Source of the DNA: Paenibacillus sp. 1_12
Lineage (GTDB): Bacteria > Bacillota > Bacilli > Paenibacillales > NBRC-103111
Direction of reading: 5' to 3'
DNA length: 64,000 nt
Assembly (NCBI RefSeq): GCF_900114475.1
Contig: NZ_FOTE01000011.1
Location: forward strand, 124,001-188,000
A program made the position numbers and the translations under genes. Numbering within the stretch: the first letter of the stretch is position 1; every line of letters begins with the position of its first letter. Positions 17,499-26,865 of the stretch are shown in pieces. The notes beneath the pieces were generated by a model. It ran no database searches, was not told the origin of the DNA, and worked only from the letters and a program-made list of their open reading frames with translations.

Positions 17499-19361
17499 AT
17501 GGTTACACGTCTTAATGGATTGGCTTCAGGATTTGAAACGGAAACAACGGTTACAGCACTGATGAAGGCGGCGCGTATACCGCTAACCAAATTAGCTCAG
17601 AAAAAACAACTGTTGGAATGGCAGCGTGATGACTATCGAACACTAAATGCTAAGATATTGGAATTGCGTACAGCTGCTTCCGATATGAAGATACCTTCTA
17701 AATATCAATCTAAGACTGCCGCTTCTTCTAACGATAGTTCGGTATCTGTTACGGGCAGCGCTGCAGCGAATGCAGGGGTCTACAAAATTAAAGTCAATCA
17801 ATTGGCAACAGCAGCTTCCGTTACCTCAGGGGATTTGGCAGGCGTAGGTTCAGATACTAAAACGCTTGGAGAAATTGGATTGACTGGAGCTACGACTCTT
17901 ACCATTAAGGGTGAAAAGGGAACCAAGACGATTGACTTAAAAACTACGGATAGCATGGCGCAGTTTGTAGCTAACTTTAATGCAGAATCCAGTTCCACAG
18001 GTGTGAAAGCAAACTATGATTCGGCTATGGACCGAATGTTTTTTGTAAGCACATCTACGGGTGCAAATTCTACTGTAGACATTAAAGTAAATGACGGCGG
18101 TGTGAGTAACATTTTTAATACATCACGACCAAGCTCCATTAACTCAGGAGTTGTGGTGGTTATAAACCCAGGTACTACCGATCTTGGAGAGCTTGGTTTA
18201 ACCACGGATACGACTCTTAACATTACAGGTAAAAACGGAACTCAGACGATTGACTTAAAAACCACGGATACCATTTCAGATTTTTTAGATAACTTCAATG
18301 AAAAGACTGGTCTTACCGGTGTTAAAGCGAGTTATGATTCAATCGCGAAAAGATTTGTATTTGAGTCCACACCTGCAGGTGGAGGTTCGATTATAGATAT
18401 AAGTGTAAATGACGATGGTGCAAGTGATATTTTCAAAATGCGTACAAATCCGTCAGATCCGGCAACAGCTGTGCCATTGAGAGCTATGTCATCAGGTTTA
18501 ACGGATACTGGAAAAGACGCCAAGATTTCCTTCAATGGAATAGACACGACGTATAGTTCCAACAATTTCACAATCATCGGTATAAATTTTACTGCCAAAA
18601 AGGCTGATCCTACTGTGGAACTAAATATCACGGTATCGCAAGACACAGATGCTATCTATAACTCGATCAAAACTTTCGTGGATAAATATAATTCACTGAT
18701 AGAGGCGGTTAATGCAAAAAAAGAGGAAAAAAGATATCGCGATTTTCAGCCATTAAGTGATGAGCAGAAAACAGCTATGAAGGAAGATGACATCAAGAGC
18801 TGGAATGTCAAAGCAATGAGTGGTATGCTTTCCAATGATCAGATGCTGAACAGTGGTTTGAATAGCTTCCGGACAGCATTATCTAGTATTGTACAGGGCT
18901 TACCTACAGGACAGTATAAAAGCTTGTCGGAGATCGGAATTTCTTCAAGTGTTCTTTTAGGATCAACTGTTTCCGGAAGTTACCTAGATAAGGGCAAATT
19001 GTTTATTGATGATACTAAGCTTAAAGCGGCAATAGCCGATAATCCTGATCAAGTATCAAAATTATTCTTGGCTAATGATAACGACAAAGAAACAAGTACA
19101 GGCGATGGGATAGCTGTACGGATGTATGATCAGGCAAATCAGTTGTTCGCAAAAATATCCAATAAAGCGGGATTAGCTACAAGCGTTCAAAGTAGTTATC
19201 TAATTGGTAAGACTTTAAAGGATATAGATAAGCAGGTAGATACACTAAGCCTACGACTTGATGCTCTGGAAACACGCTACTACAAGCAGTTTACCTCGAT
19301 GGAAAAATATATCAACAATATGAACACTCAAAGCGCTAATCTTACCAAGCAGTTTGGTTAA
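17499..19361 (+). CDS. fliD: Flagellar hook-associated protein 2 (filament cap), FliD
   Basis: Forms the cap at the filament tip that helps flagellin subunits fold in place. The N-terminal domain starts VTRLNGLASGFETETTVTALM and the C-terminal coiled coil ends in TRYYKQFTSMEKYINNMNTQSANLTKQF. At 620 residues it is longer than typical Bacillus FliD (about 500). The extra length is explained by an internal tandem duplication: residues about 122-208 and 228-314 repeat with a constant offset of 106 (TIDLKTTD, GVKA-YDS and IKVNDGG/ISVNDDG occur in both). These lie in the exposed D2/D3 part. Start ATG at 17499 behind GGGAGG. Confidence 0.93.
   Translation: MVTRLNGLASGFETETTVTALMKAARIPLTKLAQKKQLLEWQRDDYRTLNAKILELRTAASDMKIPSKYQSKTAASSNDSSVSVTGSAAANAGVYKIKVNQLATAASVTSGDLAGVGSDTKTLGEIGLTGATTLTIKGEKGTKTIDLKTTDSMAQFVANFNAESSSTGVKANYDSAMDRMFFVSTSTGANSTVDIKVNDGGVSNIFNTSRPSSINSGVVVVINPGTTDLGELGLTTDTTLNITGKNGTQTIDLKTTDTISDFLDNFNEKTGLTGVKASYDSIAKRFVFESTPAGGGSIIDISVNDDGASDIFKMRTNPSDPATAVPLRAMSSGLTDTGKDAKISFNGIDTTYSSNNFTIIGINFTAKKADPTVELNITVSQDTDAIYNSIKTFVDKYNSLIEAVNAKKEEKRYRDFQPLSDEQKTAMKEDDIKSWNVKAMSGMLSNDQMLNSGLNSFRTALSSIVQGLPTGQYKSLSEIGISSSVLLGSTVSGSYLDKGKLFIDDTKLKAAIADNPDQVSKLFLANDNDKETSTGDGIAVRMYDQANQLFAKISNKAGLATSVQSSYLIGKTLKDIDKQVDTLSLRLDALETRYYKQFTSMEKYINNMNTQSANLTKQFG
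17862..18440 (+). repeat. Tandem duplication inside fliD (two units, offset 318 bp)
   Basis: Unit 1 is about 17862-18122 and unit 2 about 18180-18440. The best-conserved stretch, 27 bases at 17926-17952 and 18244-18270, differs at a single base. The protein-level match runs through the whole unit without gaps, which suggests one duplication event followed by divergence. Confidence 0.85.
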
Positions 19362-19376
19362 AAAGGGGGATTCACC

Positions 19377-19799
19377 ATGATTCAGGCTCAATTACAGGCA
19401 CAGGCACAGCGCAATAAATACCTAGAAACCACGGTCCAGACGGCCACCCCTGCCCAATTGTTGATTATGTTATGTGACGGAGCAATTCGTTTTTGCAAAG
19501 CTTCTATAGAAGCAATACGTAATAACAACTACGAGGAAGCAAACACCCAGCTGGTTAAAGTACAAAATATTATTAGTGAATTTGCGATTACGATAGATCG
19601 TTCATCGGCTATATCCGAGCCCTTGTTAAGGCTGTATGAGTATTTTAATTACCGGTTAATTGAAGCCAATATGAAGAAATCGACGGAGCCGGTTGAAGAA
19701 GTGCTTGGTTACTTAATTGATATGAAAGAAACATGGATACAAGCAGCCAAGCTCTCTACTGCAGGTACACCGTCGAAATCCGTAGAATCGTATGGATAA
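19377..19799 (+). CDS. fliS: Flagellar export chaperone FliS
   Basis: Binds the C-terminal helix of unpolymerised flagellin in the cytoplasm and delivers it to the export gate. The 140-residue helical protein shows YLETTVQTATPAQLLIMLCDGAIRFCKASIEAI, the classic FliS N-terminal helices, and LLRLYEYFNYRLIEANMKK. The start is the ATG at 19377 after AAAGGGGG. It follows fliD by 15 bases and overlaps the next gene by eight bases. Confidence 0.95.
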   Translation: MIQAQLQAQAQRNKYLETTVQTATPAQLLIMLCDGAIRFCKASIEAIRNNNYEEANTQLVKVQNIISEFAITIDRSSAISEPLLRLYEYFNYRLIEANMKKSTEPVEEVLGYLIDMKETWIQAAKLSTAGTPSKSVESYG

Positions 19800-20133
19800 A
19801 TTGATTGCTGAGCTTGAAGAGCTGACCAAGCAGGGTTTATTAGAGCTGGGATCAATGGACTATGAGCAAGTCGTTGAGTTCATGGAGCGGCGGACCTTGA
19901 TTGTGGATGAGCTGCTGGAGCATATTCCTAGTCTGAGGGAGAAAATCATATACAAAGGACGCATACAAGCGGTTCTTAGCCACGATCATGCTTTTATCGC
20001 CAAAATGATGGAGCATAAGGATGAGGCCAGTCTACAGCTAGCTAAGCTTGATAAAGGCCGTACACAGCGTAATGCTTATGATATGGATAGCGCTTATGAT
20101 GTGGGCAGTGTATTGTTCGACAAGAAAAAATAG
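19792..20133 (+). CDS. fliT: FliT-like flagellar protein
   Basis: A 113-residue, charged, mostly helical protein directly after fliS, overlapping it by eight bases. FliT proteins are chaperones for FliD. The pattern LIAELEELTKQGLLELGSMDYEQVVEFMERRTLIVDEL fits the family, though sequence conservation in FliT is low and the call rests largely on position. A weak terminator follows. Confidence 0.75.
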   Translation: MDKLIAELEELTKQGLLELGSMDYEQVVEFMERRTLIVDELLEHIPSLREKIIYKGRIQAVLSHDHAFIAKMMEHKDEASLQLAKLDKGRTQRNAYDMDSAYDVGSVLFDKKK

Positions 20134-20164
20134 ATACGGTTATCGTCATAGGATATACAAAGGG

Positions 20165-20204
20165 ACCTTTAATTTCACTTGTAAAGTGGGTTTAAGGTTT
20201 TTTT
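20165..20204 (+). terminator. Probable terminator of the flaG-fliD-fliS-fliT unit
   Basis: ACCTTTAATTTCACTT and AAGTGGGTTTAAGGT can pair over about 14 positions with one bulge, one mismatch and G-T wobbles around a short loop, followed by seven T. The imperfect stem lowers confidence. Confidence 0.6.
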
Positions 20205-20430
20205 GCTTTGTGGAGAATTTGACACTATTAGGATTTATTTTACGATTTCATCCTTATTTGTGTGTAGAAGGAGTCTTTTTTTGTGGACAATGTGGATAAC
20301 TCTGTGTACAACTTTATTGAAAATAGCCATGTAAGCTTATTCCTATTGAATTTGTGCCTGTGAATTAGTTATTAACGCAATGTTAATACGTGAATTTTCT
20401 AAATATTTGGCTAACAAAACGTGGATAGAA

Positions 20431-20460
20431 TTGACACCTGGAAAGTGCGGGTGATATATT
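20431..20460 (+). promoter_or_regulatory. SigA-type promoter for csp
   Basis: TTGACA at 20431-20436 and TATATT at 20455-20460 with an 18-base spacer. The predicted transcript would have a leader of roughly 45 bases before the csp ATG, shorter than the leaders of E. coli cspA-type genes. Confidence 0.75.
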
Positions 20461-20512
20461 CAAATTGAGGGTACGATGCGTACTGATTCAATCATAGAGG
20501 GGAATGTTTGGC

Positions 20513-20710
20513 ATGCAGGGTAAAGTGAAATGGTTCAATGCAGAAAAGGGTTATGGTTTCATTGAGCGTGAAGATGGCGGGGATGTATTCGTGCATTTTT
20601 CTGCAATTCAAACAGAGGGATTCAAATCTTTGGATGAAGGCCAAGCGGTTGAATTTGATATTGTTGAAGGGGCTCGCGGACAGCAGGCGGCTAACGTTAC
20701 CAAATTGTAG
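20513..20710 (+). CDS. csp: Cold shock protein (CspB family)
   Basis: A 65-residue single-stranded nucleic acid-binding OB-fold protein acting as RNA chaperone. RNP1 is KGYGFIE and RNP2 is VFVHFSAIQ. The ATG at 20513 is chosen because GAGGGG at 20497-20502 then lies ten bases upstream; an ATG at 20504 would abut that site, and family members begin MQG-VKWFN exactly as here. It stands alone between its promoter and a terminator. Confidence 0.96.
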   Translation: MQGKVKWFNAEKGYGFIEREDGGDVFVHFSAIQTEGFKSLDEGQAVEFDIVEGARGQQAANVTKL

Positions 20711-20778
20711 GATCTGATATTTATTGCCTTGTGGCATACATCATGAATTAGATTGATAGCATTCATTGAGTAGACGGA

Positions 20779-20808
20779 CATCTCGCATTATGTGCGAGGT
20801 GTTTTTTT
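20779..20808 (+). terminator. Rho-independent terminator after csp
   Basis: CATCTCGCA (20779-20787) pairs with TGCGAGGTG (20793-20801) with one wobble, a five-base loop and a run of seven T. Confidence 0.9.
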
Positions 20809-20873
20809 ATGCAATCCATCTGCTTGAACATGAGGTAATAAGGTTAAATGTGGAGGAGGATTGTAAAGATTCT

Positions 20874-20902
20874 TTGAAGATTATCGGGGAATATAGTATA
20901 CT
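20874..20902 (+). promoter_or_regulatory. SigA-type promoter for hpf
   Basis: TTGAAG at 20874-20879 and TATACT at 20897-20902, spacer 17 bases, giving a leader of about 20 bases before the hpf start with its AAAGGAGGAGA site. Confidence 0.65.
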
Positions 20903-20928
20903 GGGATCATGAAAGGAGGAGAAGTACA

Positions 20929-21474
20929 ATGAAATTCAACATTCGTGGACAAAATATCGAGGTAACCGAAGCGCTTAAAGACTATGTTGAGAAAAAGCTG
21001 AGCAAGCTCGAAAGGTACTTTGAAACTCCCCCTGCTTCTGAAGTAAAAGTAACGTTAAATGTAATAAAAGGATTGCAAACCGTAGAGGTGACAATTCCAT
21101 TAACAGGTGTTGTGCTGCGGGCTGAAGAGAAGAACAGCGATATGTATGCTTCCATTGATCTGGTAACGGACAAGCTGGAAAGACAAATTCGCAAGCACAA
21201 AACTAGAGTGAACCGAAAGATCCGTCAAGAGGGCGGCCTCCAGGATGTATTACGGGTGGATTCACCTGTACTGGCTGATGAAGAAGACGAGGACTACGAA
21301 TTGGTGAAGACCAAGAGCTTTATGATGAAGCCGATGGATATTGACGAAGCGATTCTGCAAATGAATATGGTGGGTCATAGCTTTTTCGTATTTTCCAATA
21401 TGGAAACAGAACAAGTGAACGTCGTCTACAAACGGGATGACGGTAAATACGGCTTGATTGAGCCGGCTAGATAA
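20929..21474 (+). CDS. hpf: Ribosome hibernation promoting factor, long form
   Basis: Binds 30S subunits and links two 70S ribosomes into inactive 100S dimers in stationary phase. The 181-residue protein has the N-terminal S30AE/YfiA domain (MKFNIRGQNIEVTEALKDYVEKKLSKLERYF) and the C-terminal dimerisation domain of long HPF (KTKSFMMKPMDIDEAILQMNMVGHSFFVF ... NVVYKRDDGKYGLIEP). The start follows a near-perfect ribosome site. The gene order hpf-secA-prfB is the one seen in Bacillus. Confidence 0.96.
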   Translation: MKFNIRGQNIEVTEALKDYVEKKLSKLERYFETPPASEVKVTLNVIKGLQTVEVTIPLTGVVLRAEEKNSDMYASIDLVTDKLERQIRKHKTRVNRKIRQEGGLQDVLRVDSPVLADEEDEDYELVKTKSFMMKPMDIDEAILQMNMVGHSFFVFSNMETEQVNVVYKRDDGKYGLIEPAR

Positions 21475-21485
21475 GACAATGAACC

Positions 21486-21514
21486 GGGAGCTTGCCTAAA
21501 TAGGGCAGGCTCCT
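21486..21514 (+). terminator. Hairpin downstream of hpf (weak terminator candidate)
   Basis: GGAGCTTGCC and GGCAGGCTCC pair with one wobble around a short loop, but no T-run follows. It may stabilise the hpf mRNA 3' end or end transcription only partly. Confidence 0.4.
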
Positions 21515-21628
21515 ATTAGATTGAATGAGCTTAATAATCGAGTGCATGTATATATTGCCAAGGATGGTCAGAGGGAGCTCATGGCGGTCCTTTTTGCGGT
21601 ATGAATGTGTAACAATTTTGAAGGTTCC

Positions 21629-21657
21629 TTGCGACTCGCGCTGCAAACTGCTACAAT
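21629..21657 (+). promoter_or_regulatory. SigA-type promoter for secA
   Basis: TTGCGA at 21629-21634 and TACAAT at 21652-21657, spacer 17 bases. It lies about 38 bases before the secA start, which has an AAGGGAGATGGG site. Confidence 0.6.
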
Positions 21658-21694
21658 TTAAGGCAAACCGTTTTATGAAAAGGGAGATGGGCCC

Positions 21695-24208
21695 ATGTTA
21701 GGACTCGTTAAAAAAATATTCGGCGATTCCAACGAGCGCGAAGTTAAGCGGCTGTGGAAAACTGTCGAAGTCATCAACAAGCTGGAGTCGAGCATCGAGG
21801 TATTGAGCGATGAAGAGCTGCGAAATAAAACTCAGGAGTTCAGAGAACGCCTAGAGAAGGACGAGACTCTGGATGATCTGCTTCCGGAAGCTTTTGCCGT
21901 CGTGCGTGAAGCCTCCAAGCGTGTACTGAACAAGCGTCATTATGACGTGCAGTTAATCGGGGGTATGGTGCTTCATGAGGGCCGTATCGCGGAAATGAGA
22001 ACCGGAGAAGGGAAAACCCTTGTAGGAACCCTTCCAGTGTATTTGAACGCTCTACTGGGCAAAGGTGTCCACGTCGTGACGGTCAATGATTACCTTGCCC
22101 AACGGGATAGCTCGGAAATGGGTAGAATCTATGAATTTCTTGGCATGACCGTAGGTGTGAACCTGAATACGCTGGAGCATCATGAAAAGCAGGCTTCGTA
22201 CGCTCAGGACGTTACTTATGGAACGAATAATGAGTTTGGTTTCGATTATTTGCGCGACAACATGGTGCTGTATAAAGAGCAGATGGTACAGCGTCCATTG
22301 TATTTTGCCGTAATTGATGAAGTGGATTCGATTCTGGTCGATGAAGCGAGAACGCCGCTGATTATTTCGGGACAAGCTGCCAAATCGACGGATATGTATT
22401 ATATGGCTGACCGCTTTGTGAGCCGACTGAAGGATGAAGAAGATTATATTATCGATGTAAAAATGCGCTCCGTAGCTTTGACGGAAGCAGGGGTTACCAA
22501 GGCTGAAGAAACCTTTAACATCGAAAATTTATTCGATCATGCCAATGTGACGATTAATCATCACATTACGCAAGCGTTAAAGGCTCGTGTCATTATGAAG
22601 CGTGACGTGGATTACGTGGTTCAGGACGAAGAGGTTGTTATCGTTGACGAATTTACGGGACGTATGATGACAGGTCGCCGCTACAGCGAAGGCTTGCACC
22701 AAGCGATTGAGGCGAAGGAGCAGCTGAAGGTACAAAACGAATCCATGACGTTGGCTACGATTACGTTCCAGAACTATTTCCGGATGTATCGCAAGCTCTC
22801 AGGGATGACAGGTACGGCGAAAACCGAGGAAGAAGAGTTCAAAAAGATTTATGGTCTGGATGTTATTATCGTTCCTACGAACCGTCCGATGATCCGTCAG
22901 GATAACGCCGATATTGTATATAAATCTGTGAACAGCAAGTTCCGCGCAGTTGTAGAGGAAATTGTGAAGAGGCATCAGAACAACCAGCCGATGCTCGTTG
23001 GTACAGTATCGATTGAGAATTCCGAGCGCTTATCCGAAATGTTGAAGCGTAAAGGGATTCAGCATAAGGTACTGAACGCCAAGTTCCATGCGGAGGAAGC
23101 AGAAATCGTCGCACGTGCGGGTCAACCGGGTTCGGTGACGATCGCTACCAATATGGCCGGTCGTGGTACGGATATTATGCTGGGTGAAGGCGTACATGAT
23201 GCAGGTGGTCTGCATATTATAGGTACGGAGCGGCATGAAAGCCGTCGGATCGATAACCAGCTGCGTGGTCGTGCAGGACGTCAGGGCGATCCAGGCTCCT
23301 CACAGTTCTACCTCTCGATGGAAGATGAACTGATGCGCCGTTTTGGTGCAGAGAACATCATGGGGATGATGGATAAGCTTGGTTTTGATGAGGATCAGCC
23401 GATTGAAAGCAAATTGATTTCACGTGCGGTAGAATCTGCGCAAAAGCGTGTAGAGGGCAACAACTTTGATGTACGTAAAGTCGTCCTTCAATACGATGAT
23501 GTGATGAATCAACAACGGGAAATAATTTATAAGCAGCGCCGCGAGGTGTTGGAATCAGATAACATTCGCGACATTGCGCTTGGAATGATTTTGCCGGTTG
23601 TGGAACGCATTGTTGAAGCGCATTGCCCATCAGACCTGGTTCCGGAGGAATGGGATCTGCAGGCCATTATTGATTACGGAAACGGAACTTTCTTGCAGGA
23701 AGGCCAGCTAACAGCAGAGGAGCTGTGGGGCAAGGAGCAGGATGAGATCACCCAGTACATCAAGGATGTCGTTCAGCGTATTTATGAAGAGCGCGAGCAA
23801 ATGATCGGCGAGGAATTCATGCGCGAGTTTGAAAAAGTGGTTGTGCTGCGTGCGGTGGATTCGAAGTGGATGGATCATATCGATGCGATGGACCAACTGC
23901 GTCAAGGGATTCATTTGCGTGCCTATGGCGGTACAGATCCTTTACGTGAGTATCAGTTTGAAGGCTTTGCGATGTTCCAAGAGATGATTCAAAGCATTCA
24001 GGAAGAGGTTGCTACCTACATCATGAAGGCGCATGTAGAAATGAATCTGGAGCGTCAGCAAGTCGTTGAAATTCAGGCGGTACCGGCGGCGGACGGAGAG
24101 ATTTCTCTAAAAAAACCGGTCGTTAACGATGCAGACAGGATTGGTCGTAATGATCTTTGTCCTTGCGGCAGCGGCAAAAAGTATAAACAATGTCATGGTG
24201 CTTCGTAA
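21695..24208 (+). CDS. secA: Preprotein translocase ATPase SecA
   Basis: Motor that drives secretory proteins through SecYEG at the cytoplasmic membrane. The 837-residue protein shows the Walker A region MRTGEGKT, the DEAD-like [21 protein letters not shown], the second nucleotide-binding motifs [15 protein letters not shown] and [25 protein letters not shown], and the C-terminal zinc-binding [14 protein letters not shown] that contacts SecB or ribosomes. Length matches the Bacillus enzyme. It is preceded by its own promoter and followed by a terminator before prfB. Confidence 0.99.
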   Translation: MLGLVKKIFGDSNEREVKRLWKTVEVINKLESSIEVLSDEELRNKTQEFRERLEKDETLDDLLPEAFAVVREASKRVLNKRHYDVQLIGGMVLHEGRIAEMRTGEGKTLVGTLPVYLNALLGKGVHVVTVNDYLAQRDSSEMGRIYEFLGMTVGVNLNTLEHHEKQASYAQDVTYGTNNEFGFDYLRDNMVLYKEQMVQRPLYFAVIDEVDSILVDEARTPLIISGQAAKSTDMYYMADRFVSRLKDEEDYIIDVKMRSVALTEAGVTKAEETFNIENLFDHANVTINHHITQALKARVIMKRDVDYVVQDEEVVIVDEFTGRMMTGRRYSEGLHQAIEAKEQLKVQNESMTLATITFQNYFRMYRKLSGMTGTAKTEEEEFKKIYGLDVIIVPTNRPMIRQDNADIVYKSVNSKFRAVVEEIVKRHQNNQPMLVGTVSIENSERLSEMLKRKGIQHKVLNAKFHAEEAEIVARAGQPGSVTIATNMAGRGTDIMLGEGVHDAGGLHIIGTERHESRRIDNQLRGRAGRQGDPGSSQFYLSMEDELMRRFGAENIMGMMDKLGFDEDQPIESKLISRAVESAQKRVEGNNFDVRKVVLQYDDVMNQQREIIYKQRREVLESDNIRDIALGMILPVVERIVEAHCPSDLVPEEWDLQAIIDYGNGTFLQEGQLTAEELWGKEQDEITQYIKDVVQRIYEEREQMIGEEFMREFEKVVVLRAVDSKWMDHIDAMDQLRQGIHLRAYGGTDPLREYQFEGFAMFQEMIQSIQEEVATYIMKAHVEMNLERQQVVEIQAVPAADGEISLKKPVVNDADRIGRNDLCPCGSGKKYKQCHGAS

Positions 24209-24246
24209 GCTTAAGGACAGCTTATAAGCTAAAGGGTGGAAGAAAA

Positions 24247-24281
24247 GGGATGCCGGTGGAATGAACCCGGCTCCTTTTTTT
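24247..24281 (+). terminator. Rho-independent terminator after secA
   Basis: GGATGCCGG (24248-24256) pairs with CCGGCTCC (24267-24274) with one bulged T, followed by seven T. It lies between secA and prfB. Confidence 0.85.
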
Positions 24282-24313
24282 GAAATGATCACAATTATAA
24301 AGGAGACAACCAT

Positions 24314-25436
24314 ATGTTGGAACCAGAAATAAAGCAGGATTTACGTGAAACAGCGGTGCGGTTAGCTGAGCTTAGGGGGTCTCTTTGACTTAGATCTGAA
24401 GCTGGAGCAAATCGCCAACTATGAGGAGAAGATGTCAGCTCCCGATTTTTGGGATGACAATGAGCAGGCACAAAAGCTGATTGCTGAGATGAATGCCATT
24501 AAAGGTGATACAGATCATTTCCTGCGGATGGCCGCTGAGTTCGAGGATCTGGAAATGCTAGTTGAGCTGCTTCAAGAGGAGCAGGATGACAGCATGGCAG
24601 CCGATATCGTGAATGGGATTACTGCTCTTGTAAAGGAGCTAGACAGCTTCCAGCTGCAGCTGCTGCTGAGTCAGCCTTACGATAGACTGAATGCGATTCT
24701 CGAGCTGCATCCAGGAGCAGGTGGGACAGAGTCGCAGGACTGGGCGGAAATGCTGCTGCGCATGTACCGGCGTTGGGCGGAGAAGCGTAATTTTAAGGTC
24801 GAAGTGCTGGATTATTTGCCCGGCGATGAAGCAGGTGTCAAAAGCGTGACGCTGTTAATCAGCGGACACAATGCCTACGGCTATTTAAAGGCGGAAAAAG
24901 GTGTTCACCGCTTGGTGCGGATTTCACCGTTTGATGCATCTGGACGTCGCCATACTTCTTTTGTATCGTGTGATATTATGCCGGAAATTGATGACGATGT
25001 GGAAATTACGATTCGTACCGAGGATCTGAAAATTGATACGTACCGTGCGAGTGGTGCGGGTGGACAGCACATTAATACGACGGATTCGGCCGTACGGATT
25101 ACGCATATGCCAACAGGTGTCGTGGTCAGTTGTCAGCAGGAACGCTCGCAAATTAAAAACCGTGAGAAAGCCATGAAAATGCTTCGTTCCAAATTGTACG
25201 AAAAAAAGATCGAAGAGCAGCTGAAGCATCTGGCTGAGATCCGCGGCGAAGTTTCCGATATAGCTTGGGGCAGTCAAATACGTTCCTATGTGTTTCATCC
25301 TTACAGCATGGTCAAGGACCATCGTACTTTGGAAGAAACGGGTAATATCGGCGCAGTGATGGATGGGGATTTGGATGCCTTTATCGATGCGTATTTGCGT
25401 CAGCAGATTAAACCCAAAGCCGCGGATCAACAATAA
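24314..25436 (+). CDS. prfB: Peptide chain release factor 2 (programmed +1 frameshift)
   Basis: Releases the finished peptide at UGA and UAA codons. The first 24 codons run from the ATG at 24314 (AAAGGAG upstream) to an in-frame TGA at 24386-24388; ribosomes must shift +1 there and continue from 24387. The site AGGGGG-TCT-CTT-TGA-C is the classic autoregulatory frameshift element. The joined protein has 373 residues with the peptidyl-tRNA hydrolysis motif GGQ in [15 protein letters not shown] and the expected [14 protein letters not shown]. Low RF2 activity favours frameshifting, so the protein controls its own synthesis. Without the shift only a 24-residue peptide would be made. Confidence 0.97.
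24374..24389 (+). promoter_or_regulatory. RF2 programmed frameshift site
   Basis: An internal Shine-Dalgarno-like AGGGGG lies three bases before the slippery CTT codon, followed by the TGA stop and a C, which gives the weakly terminating UGAC context. This is the conserved arrangement for +1 shifting in prfB. Confidence 0.96.
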
Positions 25437-25700
25437 GTTATTGGAAACCGCGACGACTGGCCGTGGAAGCAGCTGACAAGGTTCATAATTCATGTATGTT
25501 CAGTAAATCCTACACATAACTCATACCAAACCTGAAGGCTTGGAAGCAGACAGCACAGCAAAACTTAAAGCTGGGGCCCGTCTGATGCCAGACTTGATGA
25601 AGAGGTGTGGGACATGTGTGGATTTTTTGTGCTTTCAGCTGAAACCGGCAAAGGCTGTCGATGTTGTCGATCAATTGAAAGCAGACAGGGGGTGTGAACG

Positions 25701-26591
25701 ATGAGAGTGCAGCGGCGAGAACGTAGAGTGGAAAAGCTTAGACGCAAGAGCAGACGGGATATCGTGGTGGAGTATGGACTGCTGCTGTTAGGGTCCATGG
25801 TGATAGCGGCCGGATTTAATATGTTTTTGAGTCCTAATCAGGTGGCGTCCGGAGGGGTCTCAGGCATCAGCATCATTGTGCAATCGGTTTTTGGCTTCGA
25901 GCCGGCCGTAACACAGTGGGTATTGAATGTCCCTTTGGTTATTTTAGGAACCTTTTTGCTTGGTCGTCATCATGGTGTAAAAACAGTGATTGGCGCCTTT
26001 TTGCTGCCGCTGATTATTTTGTTAACCCGTCATTTACCCGCCTTGACCGATAACCTGCTGCTGGCCAGTATTTATGGGGGTATTATGCTCGGGATCGGGG
26101 TTGGTCTTGTTTTTCGTGGTAAAGGGTCTACGGGTGGACTTGATTTAGCTGCACAAATCGTGCATAAGTATACAGGCCTGAGTCTAGGGCTGGCGATGGC
26201 GATGCTGGATGGATTGGTTATTTTGACAGCAGGTATTGTGTTATCCCCGGAAAAAGCTTTGTATGCGCTGATTGGACTGTTTGTGACGAGCAAGACCATT
26301 AATATCGTGCAGATTGGACTCAGCTACTCCAAGGTTGCTTTTATCATTTCGGATAAATCGGAGGAGATCCGTCAGCAGATTTTGCTGGAAATAGATCGAG
26401 GATTGACGCAGCTGCAAGCTACAGGTGGATATACAGGGCAGGATCGAACAGTATTGATGGTGGTGGTCGGGCAGACCGAGGTTAACCGACTGAAGGAATT
26501 AGTGCAAAAAACAGACCCGACAGCTTTTGTTATTTTGAGCGATACGCATGAAGTGCTGGGAGAAGGCTTTAAGTTCAATGATCACATTTAA
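25701..26591 (+). CDS. YitT family membrane protein
   Basis: A 296-residue integral membrane protein with the YitT_membrane domain (about five hydrophobic helices between residues 25 and 205; GGVSGISIIVQ and FRGKGSTGGLDLAAQIV are characteristic) and a C-terminal DUF2179 domain with GGYTGQDRTVLMVVVGQTE. Function of the family is unknown; a transport role has been suggested. The start at 25701 follows AGGGGGTG. The 264 bases before it hold no gene I can support. It stands alone between prfB and the arginine genes. Confidence 0.9.
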   Translation: MRVQRRERRVEKLRRKSRRDIVVEYGLLLLGSMVIAAGFNMFLSPNQVASGGVSGISIIVQSVFGFEPAVTQWVLNVPLVILGTFLLGRHHGVKTVIGAFLLPLIILLTRHLPALTDNLLLASIYGGIMLGIGVGLVFRGKGSTGGLDLAAQIVHKYTGLSLGLAMAMLDGLVILTAGIVLSPEKALYALIGLFVTSKTINIVQIGLSYSKVAFIISDKSEEIRQQILLEIDRGLTQLQATGGYTGQDRTVLMVVVGQTEVNRLKELVQKTDPTAFVILSDTHEVLGEGFKFNDHI

Positions 26592-26804
26592 AAGAATGGG
26601 ATATCGAAAAAGTGCGGTAAAATCAGTGTCCATAAACGTAACATAATCGTAAGAAGCTGAATGTATACGAGTGCACAGGAACATGGTAAAATTCATAAGG
26701 GCCAATAACAACGGATTCGCTGTTATCAATCAACAGGAATCCAAATTATATATATAGAATGCGAATGCTGAGAACTATTGGCTATGGAACAAGTTTAATT
26801 ATCC

Positions 26805-26842
26805 ATTGAATTATTATTCTTTTAAATGTATAATAATACATA
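26805..26842 (+). promoter_or_regulatory. Tandem ARG boxes (AhrC/ArgR operators) over the argC promoter
   Basis: Two 18-base boxes at 26805-26822 and 26825-26842, whose cores TGAATTATTATTCT and TGTATAATAATACA fit the ARG box pattern TGNATNNNNATNCA, the first with one deviation. Centres are 20 bases apart, about two helical turns, as expected for one hexamer binding both. They cover the -35 and -10 elements, so arginine-bound repressor should block transcription. Confidence 0.78.
26806..26834 (+). promoter_or_regulatory. SigA-type promoter of the arginine operon
   Basis: TTGAAT at 26806-26811 and a perfect TATAAT at 26829-26834, spacer 17 bases, about 32 bases before the argC start. It is embedded in the two ARG boxes. 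Confidence 0.82.
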
Positions 26843-26865
26843 CTTTATGTTTGGAGGGGACGGCT

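Larger units (their letters stand above)
20134..20512 (+). other. Intergenic region between fliT-like gene and csp
   Basis: About 380 bases without a convincing gene. It holds the flagellar unit's terminator at its left end and the csp promoter at its right end. The AT-rich middle (20210-20430) shows nothing I can name. Confidence 0.6.

Noticed and set aside
20048-20299. 83-codon hydrophobic frame overlapping the end of the FliT-like gene
   Set aside because: It overlaps fliT in another frame and crosses the terminator, with no ribosome site.
23358-23630. Minus-strand frames inside secA, and similar ones inside uvrA, argH and the U32 gene
   Set aside because: They are mirror frames of strongly coding genes with normal codon bias on the plus strand and have no ribosome sites.
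25614-25697. 27-codon frame before the YitT gene (starts MCGFFVLSAE)
   Set aside because: GAGGTG precedes it, but the product is Cys/Arg-rich with no recognisable feature, and the region looks non-coding. Kept out for lack of support.
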